From contig DXCN01000029.1 of assembly GCA_019115985.1 (NCBI GenBank), positions 1-55,218 of the forward strand: a stretch of DNA of 55,218 bases, read 5' to 3'. Origin of the DNA: Candidatus Rothia avicola. Lineage in GTDB: Bacteria; Actinomycetota; Actinomycetes; Actinomycetales; Micrococcaceae. The notes beneath the pieces were generated by a model. The model was not told the origin of the DNA, did not search any database, and worked only from the letters and a program-made list of their open reading frames with translations. Each line of letters opens with the position of its first letter. The first letter of the stretch is position 1. A program made the position numbers and the translations under genes. This document shows positions 33,511-41,996 of the stretch, piece by piece.

Positions 33511-34667
33511 AGCCTCAAGAATCTCTGCCACCAGCGGCGCTGCTGCGCCACTAGTTCTTCTCTGGCGTTGACGAAATCGCTGACAGAGCGAATCTGCATG
33601 TCATCGGGGTACACCTGCACATTGACGGCGGCGGGGAGCACCTGGGCGTGGAAGTCGCTGGCCTCACCGAGCACGTCCCCGTCCACCTCAACGGGTAGGC
33701 GGGTGTTGGGGAAGTAGACGCGGACGTCCGTGCCTACAAAATGCTCGACCACCGGGTAGCGCACGCGGGTGGGGCGTAGGATGAACTGCGCTGCCATACG
33801 CACCCAGCTGCCCACATTGCGCGGGGTCAGCACAATCACTTCAAGCTGCCCGTCAGAGAGCTGGGCCGTCTGAGCCAGGCTCACCCCGCCCTGAATCTTG
33901 CCGGTGTTAGCGACCAGTACAGACCGAATCTTGCGGCGAATGGGTGCACCGTTATTTACGGTGATGACCGCTGGTCGGCGGCGGGTCAACATGTGCCGGG
34001 TGCTGGCTTCAACGTAGGCTAGCCAGCCGATGCGGGCCTTGAGGTCTTCGCGGGTGTCGGTCATGATTTGGGCGTCAAAGCCTGCCCCGCCCATGACCAC
34101 AAAATTGACCGGGGGCAGCTCTTTTTCACCCCGCATCTCCATGCGAATCATGTCGATAGCGTGGCTTCGCCCGTGCAGGGCGATATTGATGCAGGCGTGC
34201 AGGTTCTTCACGTCCATATCGAGGTTGCGGGCCAGCAGGTTGCCCGTGCCCAGGGGGACGATGCCCAGGGTGGCTGCGGTACCTGCCAGGCCGTCCGCCA
34301 CGGCGCGCACGGTGCCGTCACCGCCCACAGCCAGCACAATCTCAGCCCCGTCCGCCACAGCCTGCCGGGCCATACCAAAGCCGGGGTCATCCGCTGCGGT
34401 CTCGTAGAACCTTGCCTTGGGCCAGTTAGCCATGCCCAGCTCGGCGGTAATAATACGAATCACCGAATCAGCCCTGTCTTTAGTGGGGTTATAGACCACC
34501 GCCACCTGCCGCGACTCGCCCGGCTCCAACATGCGGTGGAGGGGCCGGTAAGCGGGAAAAAGATCAGGGCGCTCCCGCCTGCCCTTGCGCACAGACAGTG
34601 CCACCCCGCCCAGGGCAAGGGCAGAGGCAGCAGCAAGAGAAACACCGAGAGTCGAACGCGAAACCAT
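33507..34667 (-). CDS. Diacylglycerol kinase-family lipid kinase
   Basis: A 386-residue protein of the DagK/YegS/sphingosine kinase family, which phosphorylates lipid hydroxyl groups. A single N-terminal hydrophobic segment (LGVSLAAASALALGGVAL) is followed by VVYNPTKDRAD near residue 57. The nucleotide-binding GGDGTVRAVADGL follows, then PLGTGNLLARNLD and MGGAGFDAQIM. I chose the ATG at 34667, since a TATGCT -10-like box ends 6 bases before it and the longer frame is Ala/Gly-rich without conservation. The natural substrate is not shown by sequence. Confidence 0.87.
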   Translation of the reverse strand: MVSRSTLGVSLAAASALALGGVALSVRKGRRERPDLFPAYRPLHRMLEPGESRQVAVVYNPTKDRADSVIRIITAELGMANWPKARFYETAADDPGFGMARQAVADGAEIVLAVGGDGTVRAVADGLAGTAATLGIVPLGTGNLLARNLDMDVKNLHACINIALHGRSHAIDMIRMEMRGEKELPPVNFVVMGGAGFDAQIMTDTREDLKARIGWLAYVEASTRHMLTRRRPAVITVNNGAPIRRKIRSVLVANTGKIQGGVSLAQTAQLSDGQLEVIVLTPRNVGSWVRMAAQFILRPTRVRYPVVEHFVGTDVRVYFPNTRLPVEVDGDVLGEASDFHAQVLPAAVNVQVYPDDMQIRSVSDFVNAREELVAQQRRWWQRFLRL

Positions 34668-34798
34668 ATCACCAGCATACTGAATAAACGGGTTCCCCGC
34701 TGACCGCAGCTCACCAATACCTGCCCCCGTGCAAACCCAGCGGGCACACCCCGCCGCTCCCAGCGTCCGCGCGCCTGTCATCGCGGCGACAACTACGG

Positions 34799-34804
34799 TA
34801 AATT
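34799..34804 (+). promoter_or_regulatory. -10 box of leaderless serS
   Basis: TAAATT, 7 bases, then the ATG at 34812. CTGTCA-like sequence near 34775 could be the -35. Confidence 0.5.
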
Positions 34805-34811
34805 TAGAGGC

Positions 34812-36119
34812 ATGATTGACATTAACCTCCTGCGTGAAAACCCCGACGCCTTCCGCGCCTCCCAGCGCGCTCGTGGCGCTGACGAAACCGTCATCGACCA
34901 GATTCTCGAAGCGGACGCCACCCGCCGCGCCTCCATCAACGAGTTCGAGAAGCTGCGCGCCGAACAGAACGTCTTCTCCAAGAAGATCGGCAAGGCCGCC
35001 AAGGAAGAAAAGCAGGCCCTGCTCGCTGAGGTTAAGGAACTCTCTCAGAAGGTCTCAGAAGCCAAGGCTGCCGCCGACGCCGCTGCCGCCCGCCAGGAAG
35101 AACTGGTCGCCGGCGTAGGCAACCTGATTATTGACGGCATTCCCGCCGGCGGCGAGGACGACTACGTGGTCGTCAAGCAGGTAGGCGAACCCCGTAACTT
35201 CGAAGCAGACGGCTTTGAACCCCGCGACCACCTGGAAATCGGTGAACTGGTTGATGGCATCGACATGGTGCGCGGCGCCAAGGTCTCAGGCTCCCGCTTC
35301 TACTTCCTCAAGGGCCACGTAGCCCGCCTGGAGCAGGCCCTCATGTGGATGGCCCTCGACCAGGCCACCGCCAACGGCTTCACCATGCTCACCACCCCCA
35401 CCCTGGTGCGCCCCGAAACCATGAACGGCACCGGCTTCAACGTCGAACACGACGACGAAATCTACCGCCTTGAGCGTGATGACCTCTACCTGGTCGGCAC
35501 CTCCGAGGTCGCTATCGCTGGCTACCACGCCGACGAAATCATCGACTTCGAGAAGGGCCCCAAGAAGTACCTGGGCTGGTCCTCCTGCTACCGCCGCGAA
35601 GCCGGCTCCGCAGGTAAGGATACCCGCGGCATCATCCGCGTGCACCAGTTCAACAAGGCCGAAATGTTTGTCTACTGCCCCGTCGAGCAGGCAGAAGAGA
35701 TGCACGCCAAGATGCTGGCCTGGGAAGAAGAGATGCTGGCCAAGTGCGAGCTCTCCTACCGTGTGATCGACACCGCCGCGGGTGACCTGGGCTCGTCCGC
35801 TGCCCGCAAGTTCGACTGCGAAGCCTGGGTACCTACCCAGGGCGCCTTCCGCGAACTGACCTCAACCTCCAACTGCACCACCTACCAGGCCCGCCGCCTG
35901 AACGTGCGTGAGCGCATGCCCGACACCGTCACCGCAGACGGCAAGACCAAGAAGGGCGGCACCCGCACCGTCGCTACCCTCAACGGAACCCTGGCGACCA
36001 CCCGCTGGCTGGTTGCAATCCTGGAAACCCACCAGCAGGCAGACGGCTCCGTGCGTATTCCCGAGGCCCTGCGCCCCTACATGGGCGGCCTTGAGGTTAT
36101 CCCCACCGTCGCTCAGTAG
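34812..36119 (+). CDS. serS: Seryl-tRNA synthetase
   Basis: A class II synthetase of 435 residues. The N-terminal coiled-coil arm (residues ~1-110, rich in Lys, Glu and Ala) binds the long variable arm of tRNA-Ser. The catalytic core includes [19 protein letters not shown], motif 2 [25 protein letters not shown], and motif 3 [16 protein letters not shown] hairpin terminator follows the gene. It is monocistronic. Confidence 0.96.
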   Translation: MIDINLLRENPDAFRASQRARGADETVIDQILEADATRRASINEFEKLRAEQNVFSKKIGKAAKEEKQALLAEVKELSQKVSEAKAAADAAAARQEELVAGVGNLIIDGIPAGGEDDYVVVKQVGEPRNFEADGFEPRDHLEIGELVDGIDMVRGAKVSGSRFYFLKGHVARLEQALMWMALDQATANGFTMLTTPTLVRPETMNGTGFNVEHDDEIYRLERDDLYLVGTSEVAIAGYHADEIIDFEKGPKKYLGWSSCYRREAGSAGKDTRGIIRVHQFNKAEMFVYCPVEQAEEMHAKMLAWEEEMLAKCELSYRVIDTAAGDLGSSAARKFDCEAWVPTQGAFRELTSTSNCTTYQARRLNVRERMPDTVTADGKTKKGGTRTVATLNGTLATTRWLVAILETHQQADGSVRIPEALRPYMGGLEVIPTVAQ

Positions 36120-36130
36120 CTTATTTTTGG

Positions 36131-36184
36131 TTCCCCACGAGATACTGTTTGTACTTGTCAAGCAGGGTTTCGTGGGGAATTTTT
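36131..36184 (+). terminator. Terminator after serS
   Basis: TTCCCCACGA (36131-36140) pairs with TCGTGGGGAA (36170-36179), followed by TTTTTGTG. Confidence 0.75.
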
Positions 36185-36217
36185 GTGTTAACGAACGGGA
36201 GGCTTAGACCGCACCTC

Positions 36218-36247
36218 TTGAAAAGTTCGTCTAGGCGAACTTATGAT
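36218..36247 (+). promoter_or_regulatory. Promoter with MntR-type operator in the spacer
   Basis: TTGAAA (36218-36223) and TATGAT (36242-36247) form a promoter. Its spacer contains the inverted repeat AAGTTCG-TCTAGG-CGAACTT (36223-36242). A DtxR/MntR-family repressor bound here would block RNA polymerase. The likely repressor gene lies 3 kb downstream (39112-39795). Confidence 0.7.
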
Positions 36248-36339
36248 GGTTGCACACACCAGACCATGAACAGGGCTTCACCGACTACAACGGCGTAAGT
36301 CAGAAGAACGCGCACCTCCAACGAAGGAACAACGCACCC

Positions 36340-37287
36340 ATGAACAAGGCAACCCGCACCCCCCACACCCGCCGCCTCAGCCACCGCATGCTCGCTGCCA
36401 GCGGGGCACTCGCCCTGGGCGTCCTCACCGCCTGCACCCCAGGCGACGGCAGCGACACTACAGCGCAAAACGATACCCCCACCGTCATCGCCACCTTCAC
36501 CGTGCTGGCAGATATGGCCCAGAATGTGGGCGGCGAATACATCACCGTAGAATCCCTCACCAAACCCGGCGCCGAAATACATGACTACGACCCTACCCCG
36601 TCCGACGTGAAAAAGGGGGCGGACGCAGACCTTATCCTCGCTAATGGACTAGGCCTGGAAGCATGGTTTGAACAGTTCTTACAGGACACCGACGCCCAGA
36701 GCGTGACCGTATCCGAGGGCGTACAGACCATCAACATCGCTGAAGCAGAATCCGCCGGTAAGCCCAACCCGCATGCCTGGATGAGTCCGCTAGCAGCGCA
36801 GACTTACGTCGATAACATCGCAGACGCCTTCGCGGAGCTAGACCCTGACAACGCGGACGCCTTCCGAGCCAACGCCGAGACCTACAAGAAGCAGCTACAA
36901 GCCGTCCACGAGGAGCTAGTGGCAGGTCTTTCCACCGTACCTGAAGGCAAGCGGGCCCTGGTGACTTGCGAAGGAGCCTTCTCCTACCTAGCAGCAGACG
37001 CCGGGCTCACCGAAAAGTACCTGTGGGCGGTGAACTCAGACGGCGAGCCGAGCGCCTCCCGGGTAGCTGAGGTGGCTGTTTTTGTAGAGGACAACAAGGT
37101 TCCTGCCGTGTTCTGCGAGTCCACAGTGTCGTCTAAGACTATGGAACAGGTAGCTCAAGAATCAGGCTCAACCTATGCAGGTGCGCTCTACGTCGATTCG
37201 CTCTCTGAAGAAGGCGGAGACGTGCCCACCTACCTGGACCTGATTCGCCATGACGCAGAAACCATTGCAGAGGCGCTCAGCAAGTAG
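36340..37287 (+). CDS. Manganese (zinc) ABC transporter substrate-binding lipoprotein
   Basis: A TroA/ZnuA-superfamily (cluster A-I) metal receptor, 315 residues, with lipobox LTAC near residues 28-31. Putative metal ligands are His in GAEIHDYDPTPSD, His in KPNPHAWMSP, Glu in VTCEGAFSYLA and Asp in YVDSLSEEG. The set His-His-Glu-Asp is that of Mn receptors such as PsaA, whereas zinc receptors usually carry a third His. I chose the ATG at 36340, with AAGGAA upstream. The ATPase gene follows after 149 bases, which include a 9-bp hairpin (37347-37355 with 37389-37397). The upstream operator indicates metal repression. Confidence 0.88.
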   Translation: MNKATRTPHTRRLSHRMLAASGALALGVLTACTPGDGSDTTAQNDTPTVIATFTVLADMAQNVGGEYITVESLTKPGAEIHDYDPTPSDVKKGADADLILANGLGLEAWFEQFLQDTDAQSVTVSEGVQTINIAEAESAGKPNPHAWMSPLAAQTYVDNIADAFAELDPDNADAFRANAETYKKQLQAVHEELVAGLSTVPEGKRALVTCEGAFSYLAADAGLTEKYLWAVNSDGEPSASRVAEVAVFVEDNKVPAVFCESTVSSKTMEQVAQESGSTYAGALYVDSLSEEGGDVPTYLDLIRHDAETIAEALSK

Positions 37288-37346
37288 CCCCGGCACATAA
37301 CAAAACCTGGTAGATTCCCGCCCACTGACTTGCGGCTGCCGGCGCA

Positions 37347-37397
37347 GGACGCGGCCCCACCCAGGAGACCCGCAACCTGCCTTCCGGCGCCGCGTCC
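37347..37397 (+). terminator. Hairpin between the receptor and ATPase genes
   Basis: GGACGCGGC (37347-37355) pairs with GCCGCGTCC (37389-37397). It may attenuate or process the transcript so that the receptor is made in excess; the ATPase also has its own -10 box. Confidence 0.4.
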
Positions 37398-37424
37398 ATA
37401 ACTTCACAAGAAACTGAGCAGCGT

Positions 37425-37430
37425 TAGAGT
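37425..37430 (+). promoter_or_regulatory. -10 box of leaderless metal ABC ATPase gene
   Basis: TAGAGT, 6 bases, then the ATG at 37437. No ribosome site is visible. Confidence 0.45.
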
Positions 37431-37436
37431 ACAAGA

Positions 37437-38180
37437 ATGAGCCTTTTAGATATCCGAGATGTAACGGTTACCTACGGCGACGTGCACGCTCTTCGGGGGG
37501 CGCACCTGGCAGTAGACGCCGGGAGCGTGTGTGGCTTGGTAGGCATGAACGGGTCGGGTAAGTCCACACTTTTTAAGGCGATTATGGGCGTTGCTCCCGC
37601 CAGCGGGTCGGTCATGATTGACGGTATGACCCCGAAAGCAGCGCGGAAAGCTGGCGTGGTGAGCTATGTGCCCCAACGGGAGGAGATCGATTTCTCGTTC
37701 CCCGTATCTGTCCGTGACGTGGTAGCACAAGGACGGTACGGGCGGCTGGGCTTCGCCCGACGGCTCCGGTCCGAAGACCACGCCGCTGTGGACAAAGCCC
37801 TGGAAAGGGTAGAACTCACCGACCTGGCCCACCGGCAAATTGGCAACCTCTCAGGCGGCCAGCGCAAACGGGCTTTTGTGGCACGCGGACTGGCACAAGG
37901 AGCTAAACTCCTGCTACTCGATGAGCCCTTCGCAGGGGTCGACAAACGGAGCGAAACCATGCTGGTAACCCTCCTGCGGGAACTACGGGACGCCGGGGCA
38001 GGGATCCTGATCTCAACCCACGACCTAGCCAACCTAGCAGACCTAGCAGACACCGCCGTCCTGCTTCGCAACCAAGTGCTGATGGCAGGGGACCCCACCA
38101 CTGTGCTCGCCCCCGATAACCTGGTGCGGGCCTTCGGCATGAACCCACTGACCCCAACCCAGGAGGGCAACCGTGCTTGA
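37437..38180 (+). CDS. Metal ABC transporter ATP-binding protein
   Basis: A 247-residue ATPase of the Mn/Zn uptake transporter. Walker A is GMNGSGKST (residues ~35-43), the Q-loop is VPQREEIDFSFP, the signature is LSGGQRKRAFVARGLAQ, Walker B is LLLLDEPFAGVD, and the H-loop is STHDL. REEIDFSFPVSVRDVV is typical of the manganese/zinc/iron chelate group. It overlaps the permease start by 8 bases. Confidence 0.92.
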   Translation: MSLLDIRDVTVTYGDVHALRGAHLAVDAGSVCGLVGMNGSGKSTLFKAIMGVAPASGSVMIDGMTPKAARKAGVVSYVPQREEIDFSFPVSVRDVVAQGRYGRLGFARRLRSEDHAAVDKALERVELTDLAHRQIGNLSGGQRKRAFVARGLAQGAKLLLLDEPFAGVDKRSETMLVTLLRELRDAGAGILISTHDLANLADLADTAVLLRNQVLMAGDPTTVLAPDNLVRAFGMNPLTPTQEGNRA

Positions 38181-39027
38181 CGTACTCCTAGAACCGCTGA
38201 CCTATGGCTTTATGCAACGCGGATTCCTGGTGACAGTGATTGCCGCCCTCGTCTGCGCCCTGCTGTCCTGCTGGCTGGTGCTCATGGGCTGGTCGCTCAT
38301 GGGCGACGCTATCTCTCACGCAGTCCTGCCCGGGGTGGTGCTCGCCTACATGGTGGGTGCGCCCTTCGCCGTGGGGGCGGTGATCGCCGGTTTGCTTGCA
38401 GTTGCCCTCATCGGGGCGGTGCGTGGTAGCGGGCGTATCAGGGAGGACGCCGCCATCGGCATCGTTTTTACGGTGATGTTCGCGCTGGGGCTGGTACTGA
38501 TTTCCGTGACGCCCTCCCAGACGGACCTGCACAGCATACTCTTTGGCAACGTGCTAGGGGTGTCCTGGGCTGAAGTCGCCCAAATCGCGGTGTTGGCGGT
38601 ACTGGTAGTCACCGTACTCATGATCAAACGCCGCGACCTGGTGCTCTACGCCTTCGACCCCGGCTACACCCACGCCATTGGTCTGAGCCCGCGGCTGCTG
38701 GCAGGGATCCTACTGGTGGCGCTCGCCCTGACCTCGGTACTCGCCTTGCAGATTGTGGGCGTAGTGCTGGTTGTCGCCATGCTGGTAATTCCCGGCTCCA
38801 CAGCGCGTCTGCTCACCGACAGATTCAGCACCATGCTGGCGATCTCTGCCGGTGTGTCCCTAGCCGGTGCCCTGGTGGGGCTCTACGCCAGCTACCATCT
38901 AGACGTCTCCGCCGGTGGCGCGGTAGTAATCGCCTTAGGCACCTTCTTCGGCGCAGCCTACCTATGTGCCCCGCGCCATGGCCTGCTGGCTCGACGTCAG
39001 GCAACCACACAGGCGTCCAAGAGCTAG
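38173..39027 (+). CDS. Metal ABC transporter permease (ABC-3 family)
   Basis: A 284-residue membrane protein with about eight helices of the ABC-3 (ZnuB/MntB) family. GWSLMGDAISHAVLPGVVLAY and GRIREDAAIGIVFTVMFALG are typical. It starts at GTG inside the end of the ATPase gene, with AGGAGG upstream. It completes the uptake system; no terminator is clear before the convergent repressor gene. Confidence 0.92.
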   Translation: MLDVLLEPLTYGFMQRGFLVTVIAALVCALLSCWLVLMGWSLMGDAISHAVLPGVVLAYMVGAPFAVGAVIAGLLAVALIGAVRGSGRIREDAAIGIVFTVMFALGLVLISVTPSQTDLHSILFGNVLGVSWAEVAQIAVLAVLVVTVLMIKRRDLVLYAFDPGYTHAIGLSPRLLAGILLVALALTSVLALQIVGVVLVVAMLVIPGSTARLLTDRFSTMLAISAGVSLAGALVGLYASYHLDVSAGGAVVIALGTFFGAAYLCAPRHGLLARRQATTQASKS

Positions 39028-39111
39028 GCGTCCAGGGACGAGGGAAGAGCTAACCTGCGCCTCCTCACAAGGCGGGCAGGCCACGACGAGACCGCCCTGC
39101 GCTCCTGGCTT

Positions 39112-39795
39112 CTACAGGTAAGAGACATACACGGAGGCAGCCGCACCCGTATCGAGAGAGAGCTCAGAATCATTAGGCAGAACCAGATTCACGGCGGAAC
39201 CCTGCCCCGCCTCTGCACTGTTAACAGCGGTAACTTCCAAGCGCGTACCCGGGGCAATGCCATGCCCCGCAAAGAACCGCAAAAGCTGGGGGTTGTCGTC
39301 CGAAATACGCTCTACCAGCACCCTGTCCTTCGGCGAACAATCAAGAAGGGTATGCGGGGCAATGGACTCTACCTCACCCGTGGGGGAGGGGATCGGGTCG
39401 CCGTGCGGATCGCGGGTTGGGTGCCCCAACAAGGCGTCAATCCGTTCAATCATTAAATCCGAGACGGCGTGTTCCAACACCTCCGCCTCATCGTGTACCT
39501 GATCCCAGGTGTAGCCCAGCGTCTTCACCAGAAAAGTCTCAACCAGGCGGTGGCGGCGCACCATCGACACCGCATATTCCCGTCCCTGCTCTGTCAGCTC
39601 AATTGTCCCGTACCGCTGGTGCTCCACCAGCCCGGCGGCAGCAAGCCGCTTCACCGCGTCCGATACCGACGACGGACGCAACCCTGCCCTCGCCGCAATG
39701 ACAGAGGTAGATGCCGGCTCGGTACCGTGCTCGGTAATGCCCCAAATAATTTTGAGGTAGTTCTGGGTACTGTTAGACAGCTTGGCAAGAGACAT
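39112..39795 (-). CDS. mntR: DtxR/MntR-family metal-dependent repressor
   Basis: A 227-residue repressor. The N-terminal winged helix is TSVIAARAGLRPSSVSDAVKRL, the metal-binding dimerisation domain has DEAEVLEHAVSDLMIERID, and a C-terminal SH3/FeoA-like domain covers about residues 150-227. In the metal motif, the position of DtxR Cys102 holds Glu (EAEVLEH), as in manganese-sensing MntR. The N-terminal ligand position is Asn12 rather than Met or Asp. I chose the ATG at 39795, where TAAACT lies 7 bases upstream. It converges on the Mn transporter operon, whose promoter carries the matching operator. Confidence 0.87.
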   Translation of the reverse strand: MSLAKLSNSTQNYLKIIWGITEHGTEPASTSVIAARAGLRPSSVSDAVKRLAAAGLVEHQRYGTIELTEQGREYAVSMVRRHRLVETFLVKTLGYTWDQVHDEAEVLEHAVSDLMIERIDALLGHPTRDPHGDPIPSPTGEVESIAPHTLLDCSPKDRVLVERISDDNPQLLRFFAGHGIAPGTRLEVTAVNSAEAGQGSAVNLVLPNDSELSLDTGAAASVYVSYL

Positions 39796-39802
39796 ACATA
39801 CA

Positions 39803-39808
39803 AGTTTA
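39803..39808 (-). promoter_or_regulatory. -10 box of leaderless repressor gene
   Basis: On the minus strand TAAACT is followed by 7 bases and the ATG at 39795. Confidence 0.5.
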
Positions 39809-39846
39809 ACCCCCACTTCTGTACTTGCTCGATTCGGTAGATTCGC

Positions 39847-39911
39847 GAACTGCGGGGTTTCTTTCGAACTGCGGATATTCTTACCGCATCTCGAAAGAAA
39901 CCATGCAGTTC
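39847..39911. repeat. Long imperfect inverted repeat between mntR and the HAD gene
   Basis: Arms 39847-39867 and 39891-39911 pair over 19 of 21 positions (GAACTGC, 2-nt bulge pair, GGTTTCTTTCGA). An inner TGCGG/CCGCA stem lies in the loop. It is located between divergent promoters, so it is more likely a regulatory or mobile remnant than a terminator. Confidence 0.6.
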
Positions 39912-40013
39912 ACCCTACGGACGCCCCCGCTGGGCGACCCTTCACGCAGCGCTCACCTTGCCTTAACCCGGCTTTTGTATAGTCTGGTCTAGACGAGAAG
40001 AAAAGAGATACTG

Positions 40014-40874
40014 ATGATTTCAGAGATCAAAGACATGCAAACCCTACCGTTGCGCCGCTCTGCCTGGCAGAAAGAAGAGGGCGCCAAGTACCTGGTTGCT
40101 ATCGACGTTGATGGCACCCTGGTCAACCACGATGGCGCGATGAGCGAGGCCGTCAAAAAGGCCGCGCAGGAGGTCGTGGACGCGGGCCACCACGTGGTGA
40201 TTTCCACCGGACGCTCCCTGGGCGCCACCCTGCCCATCGTTGAGATGATTGGGCTGACGCGCGGCTACGCGGTGAGTTCTAACGGGGCGGTTACCCTCAG
40301 CATTGACCCTTCCCTGGAAGCTGGCTACCGCATTATCGACAAGGTCAGCTTCGACCCCTCCAACGCCATTACCCTGTTCAAGGCCAAGCTGCCGCACGCG
40401 TCCTTGGCCCTGGAAGCACCCGACGGAACGGTCTATGCCACCGATAACTTTGAGGACTGGTCCTTTGGCGTCAACACCGTGAAGACTACCCGCACCGAGA
40501 TGGCTGCGATGAAGTCGGCCGTGCGCGTGGTGGTCTGCTCACCCACAGACACCCCCGATGATTTCAAGCGAGCTATCTACGATTCGGGCCTGCACGGGGT
40601 GAACTACGCGGTGGGCTGGAGCGCCTGGCTCGATGTGGCTGCGCACGGGGTTTCGAAGGCGACCGCCCTGGAACAGATCCGCCGCAAGCTGCGCGTGGAC
40701 CCCCGCCACACCATCGCCATTGGCGACGGTCTCAACGATAAGGAAATGATTCACTGGGCTGCCCGCGGCGTTGCCATGGGCCAGGCCCTGCCCGAGGTGG
40801 CGGAGCTGGCTACGGACGTCACTGGCTCAGTCTACGAGGACGGTACGGTACCGATCCTGCGGGACCTGCTCTAA
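40014..40874 (+). CDS. HAD-superfamily (Cof-type) phosphatase
   Basis: A 286-residue haloacid dehalogenase-like hydrolase with a type IIB cap. Motif I is AIDVDGTLVNHDG near residue 28, motif II is VISTGRSLG, and motif III/IV is KATALEQIRRKL with IAIGDGLNDKEM. Relatives dephosphorylate sugar phosphates, pyridoxal phosphate or flavin precursors; the substrate is not predictable. I chose the ATG at 40014; the in-frame ATG at 40035 has no better ribosome site. TATAGT (39978-39983) may be the -10. Confidence 0.87.
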   Translation: MISEIKDMQTLPLRRSAWQKEEGAKYLVAIDVDGTLVNHDGAMSEAVKKAAQEVVDAGHHVVISTGRSLGATLPIVEMIGLTRGYAVSSNGAVTLSIDPSLEAGYRIIDKVSFDPSNAITLFKAKLPHASLALEAPDGTVYATDNFEDWSFGVNTVKTTRTEMAAMKSAVRVVVCSPTDTPDDFKRAIYDSGLHGVNYAVGWSAWLDVAAHGVSKATALEQIRRKLRVDPRHTIAIGDGLNDKEMIHWAARGVAMGQALPEVAELATDVTGSVYEDGTVPILRDLL

Positions 40875-40995
40875 GTAAGGCAGAGCGGCACCGGCTGGCC
40901 CGTCATACCCGTTGAAATAATGCGCTCATCTCTGGTGCTGCTTGCCTTGCTTGCTATGGTGGTCTTATACCTGCCCCCGCAGAGAAAGGCCCACA

Positions 40996-41409
40996 GTGAG
41001 CAACTCCCTGCCCGCCACCGGCGTCCTGCTCTATGACCCCGACTGCGGTATCTGCCAAAAAGCCGCCCGAGTACTCACCCACCTGGGCCTAGGTGCCCGG
41101 GTGCAGGCCGGGCACTACGACCGCCTACAAGAGTACGGCGTCGACCTCGAACGCTTCATGCGCCAAATCCCCTTTATCACCCCCACCGGGCAGGTGGCCT
41201 ACGGGGCGCTCGCCATCGCCCTAGCCCTCGCAACCAGCCGGTACGCGCCTGTGCGGGTGGCGGCGTCCGCCCTGAAGAACCCCCTGCTGCGCCCGCTGGC
41301 TGAGAGAGTCTACCTGCGAATCTCCACTAACCGCTCCACCGCCTGCCAGCTCAAGCCCTCAAGCAGCTCGGCGATGAGCTCGCGAGAAGCCAGCTCCTCA
41401 TGCCAGTAG
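40996..41409 (+). CDS. DCC-family (DUF393) thiol-disulfide oxidoreductase-like protein
   Basis: A 137-residue protein with the family motif YDPDCGICQKAARVL (the C-x-x-C redox pair at about residues 14-17). A GTG start 7 bases after AAAGG is preferred. The last ~33 residues are Ser-rich and are encoded in 100 bases that overlap the 3' end of the convergent SatD-like gene. The conserved DCC core appears to end near VYLRISTNR, so the overlap codes only for a tail. The physiological partner is unknown. Confidence 0.8.
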   Translation: MSNSLPATGVLLYDPDCGICQKAARVLTHLGLGARVQAGHYDRLQEYGVDLERFMRQIPFITPTGQVAYGALAIALALATSRYAPVRVAASALKNPLLRPLAERVYLRISTNRSTACQLKPSSSSAMSSREASSSCQ

Positions 41410-41960
41410 GACCGCACCAGGGTCTTACTCACCGCCTGGGAGGTAATCCCCAGAGCCTGGGCTACCGCCTTTTGCTGCCCGCGCACACCGGGCACTAGCA
41501 GGTCAATCACCCGCCACTCGGCTTCGGTACGGGCGGACGCCACCCGGTAGAGCAGACGCAACAGGCCGGTTACCTGGTCGGCCCGGACGCCCTGCCCTTC
41601 AGCGTGCACACAGATACCGCGCGGTGGGGCACCGGTCTGGGCCTGCTCCACCGCCGACCGGGACAGGCTCAAGGCAGAGCCCGAACACTCCGGGGTAGAA
41701 ACCGCCCCCAGGGCCGCCGCGAAGCGCGGCCGCACCAGCTCACCGGCGCCGATGCCCACCCAAAACCGGGCAAACCGGGCCCCGAGCAGGGCGGCAGCCA
41801 GGGCGTCCTGGGCATTATCGAACGCCCCCTGTACCTCATCGGGGTAGGTGCGGGTAAAAGTAACGGCAGGGGTCAGCTGCTCGAGACGGTTCTCCAGGTC
41901 GGCGAGGTGGTCCTGAACCGAACCCTGGGACGAGCGGGCAATGAAGGTCAGTACAAACAT
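41310..41960 (-). CDS. SatD-like protein with C-terminal helix-turn-helix
   Basis: A 216-residue protein. The middle segment FTRTYPDEVQGAF resembles the GDEFQG block of the SatD family, and a helix-turn-helix (QQKAVAQALGITSQAVSKTLVR) lies near residues 160-182. SatD-family genes often pair with membrane proteins of unknown function, but none is adjacent here. It may be a regulator. Its 3' end overlaps the DCC gene on the opposite strand by 100 bases. Confidence 0.65.
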   Translation of the reverse strand: MFVLTFIARSSQGSVQDHLADLENRLEQLTPAVTFTRTYPDEVQGAFDNAQDALAAALLGARFARFWVGIGAGELVRPRFAAALGAVSTPECSGSALSLSRSAVEQAQTGAPPRGICVHAEGQGVRADQVTGLLRLLYRVASARTEAEWRVIDLLVPGVRGQQKAVAQALGITSQAVSKTLVRSYWHEELASRELIAELLEGLSWQAVERLVEIRR

Positions 41961-41996
41961 GCTTCTCAGTATGCCCTAGAGTCACCGGGCAGAAAA

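Noticed and set aside
34068-34703. A 211-codon plus-strand frame opposite the lipid kinase
   Set aside because: The minus-strand frame has clear kinase motifs; the plus-strand frame has none.
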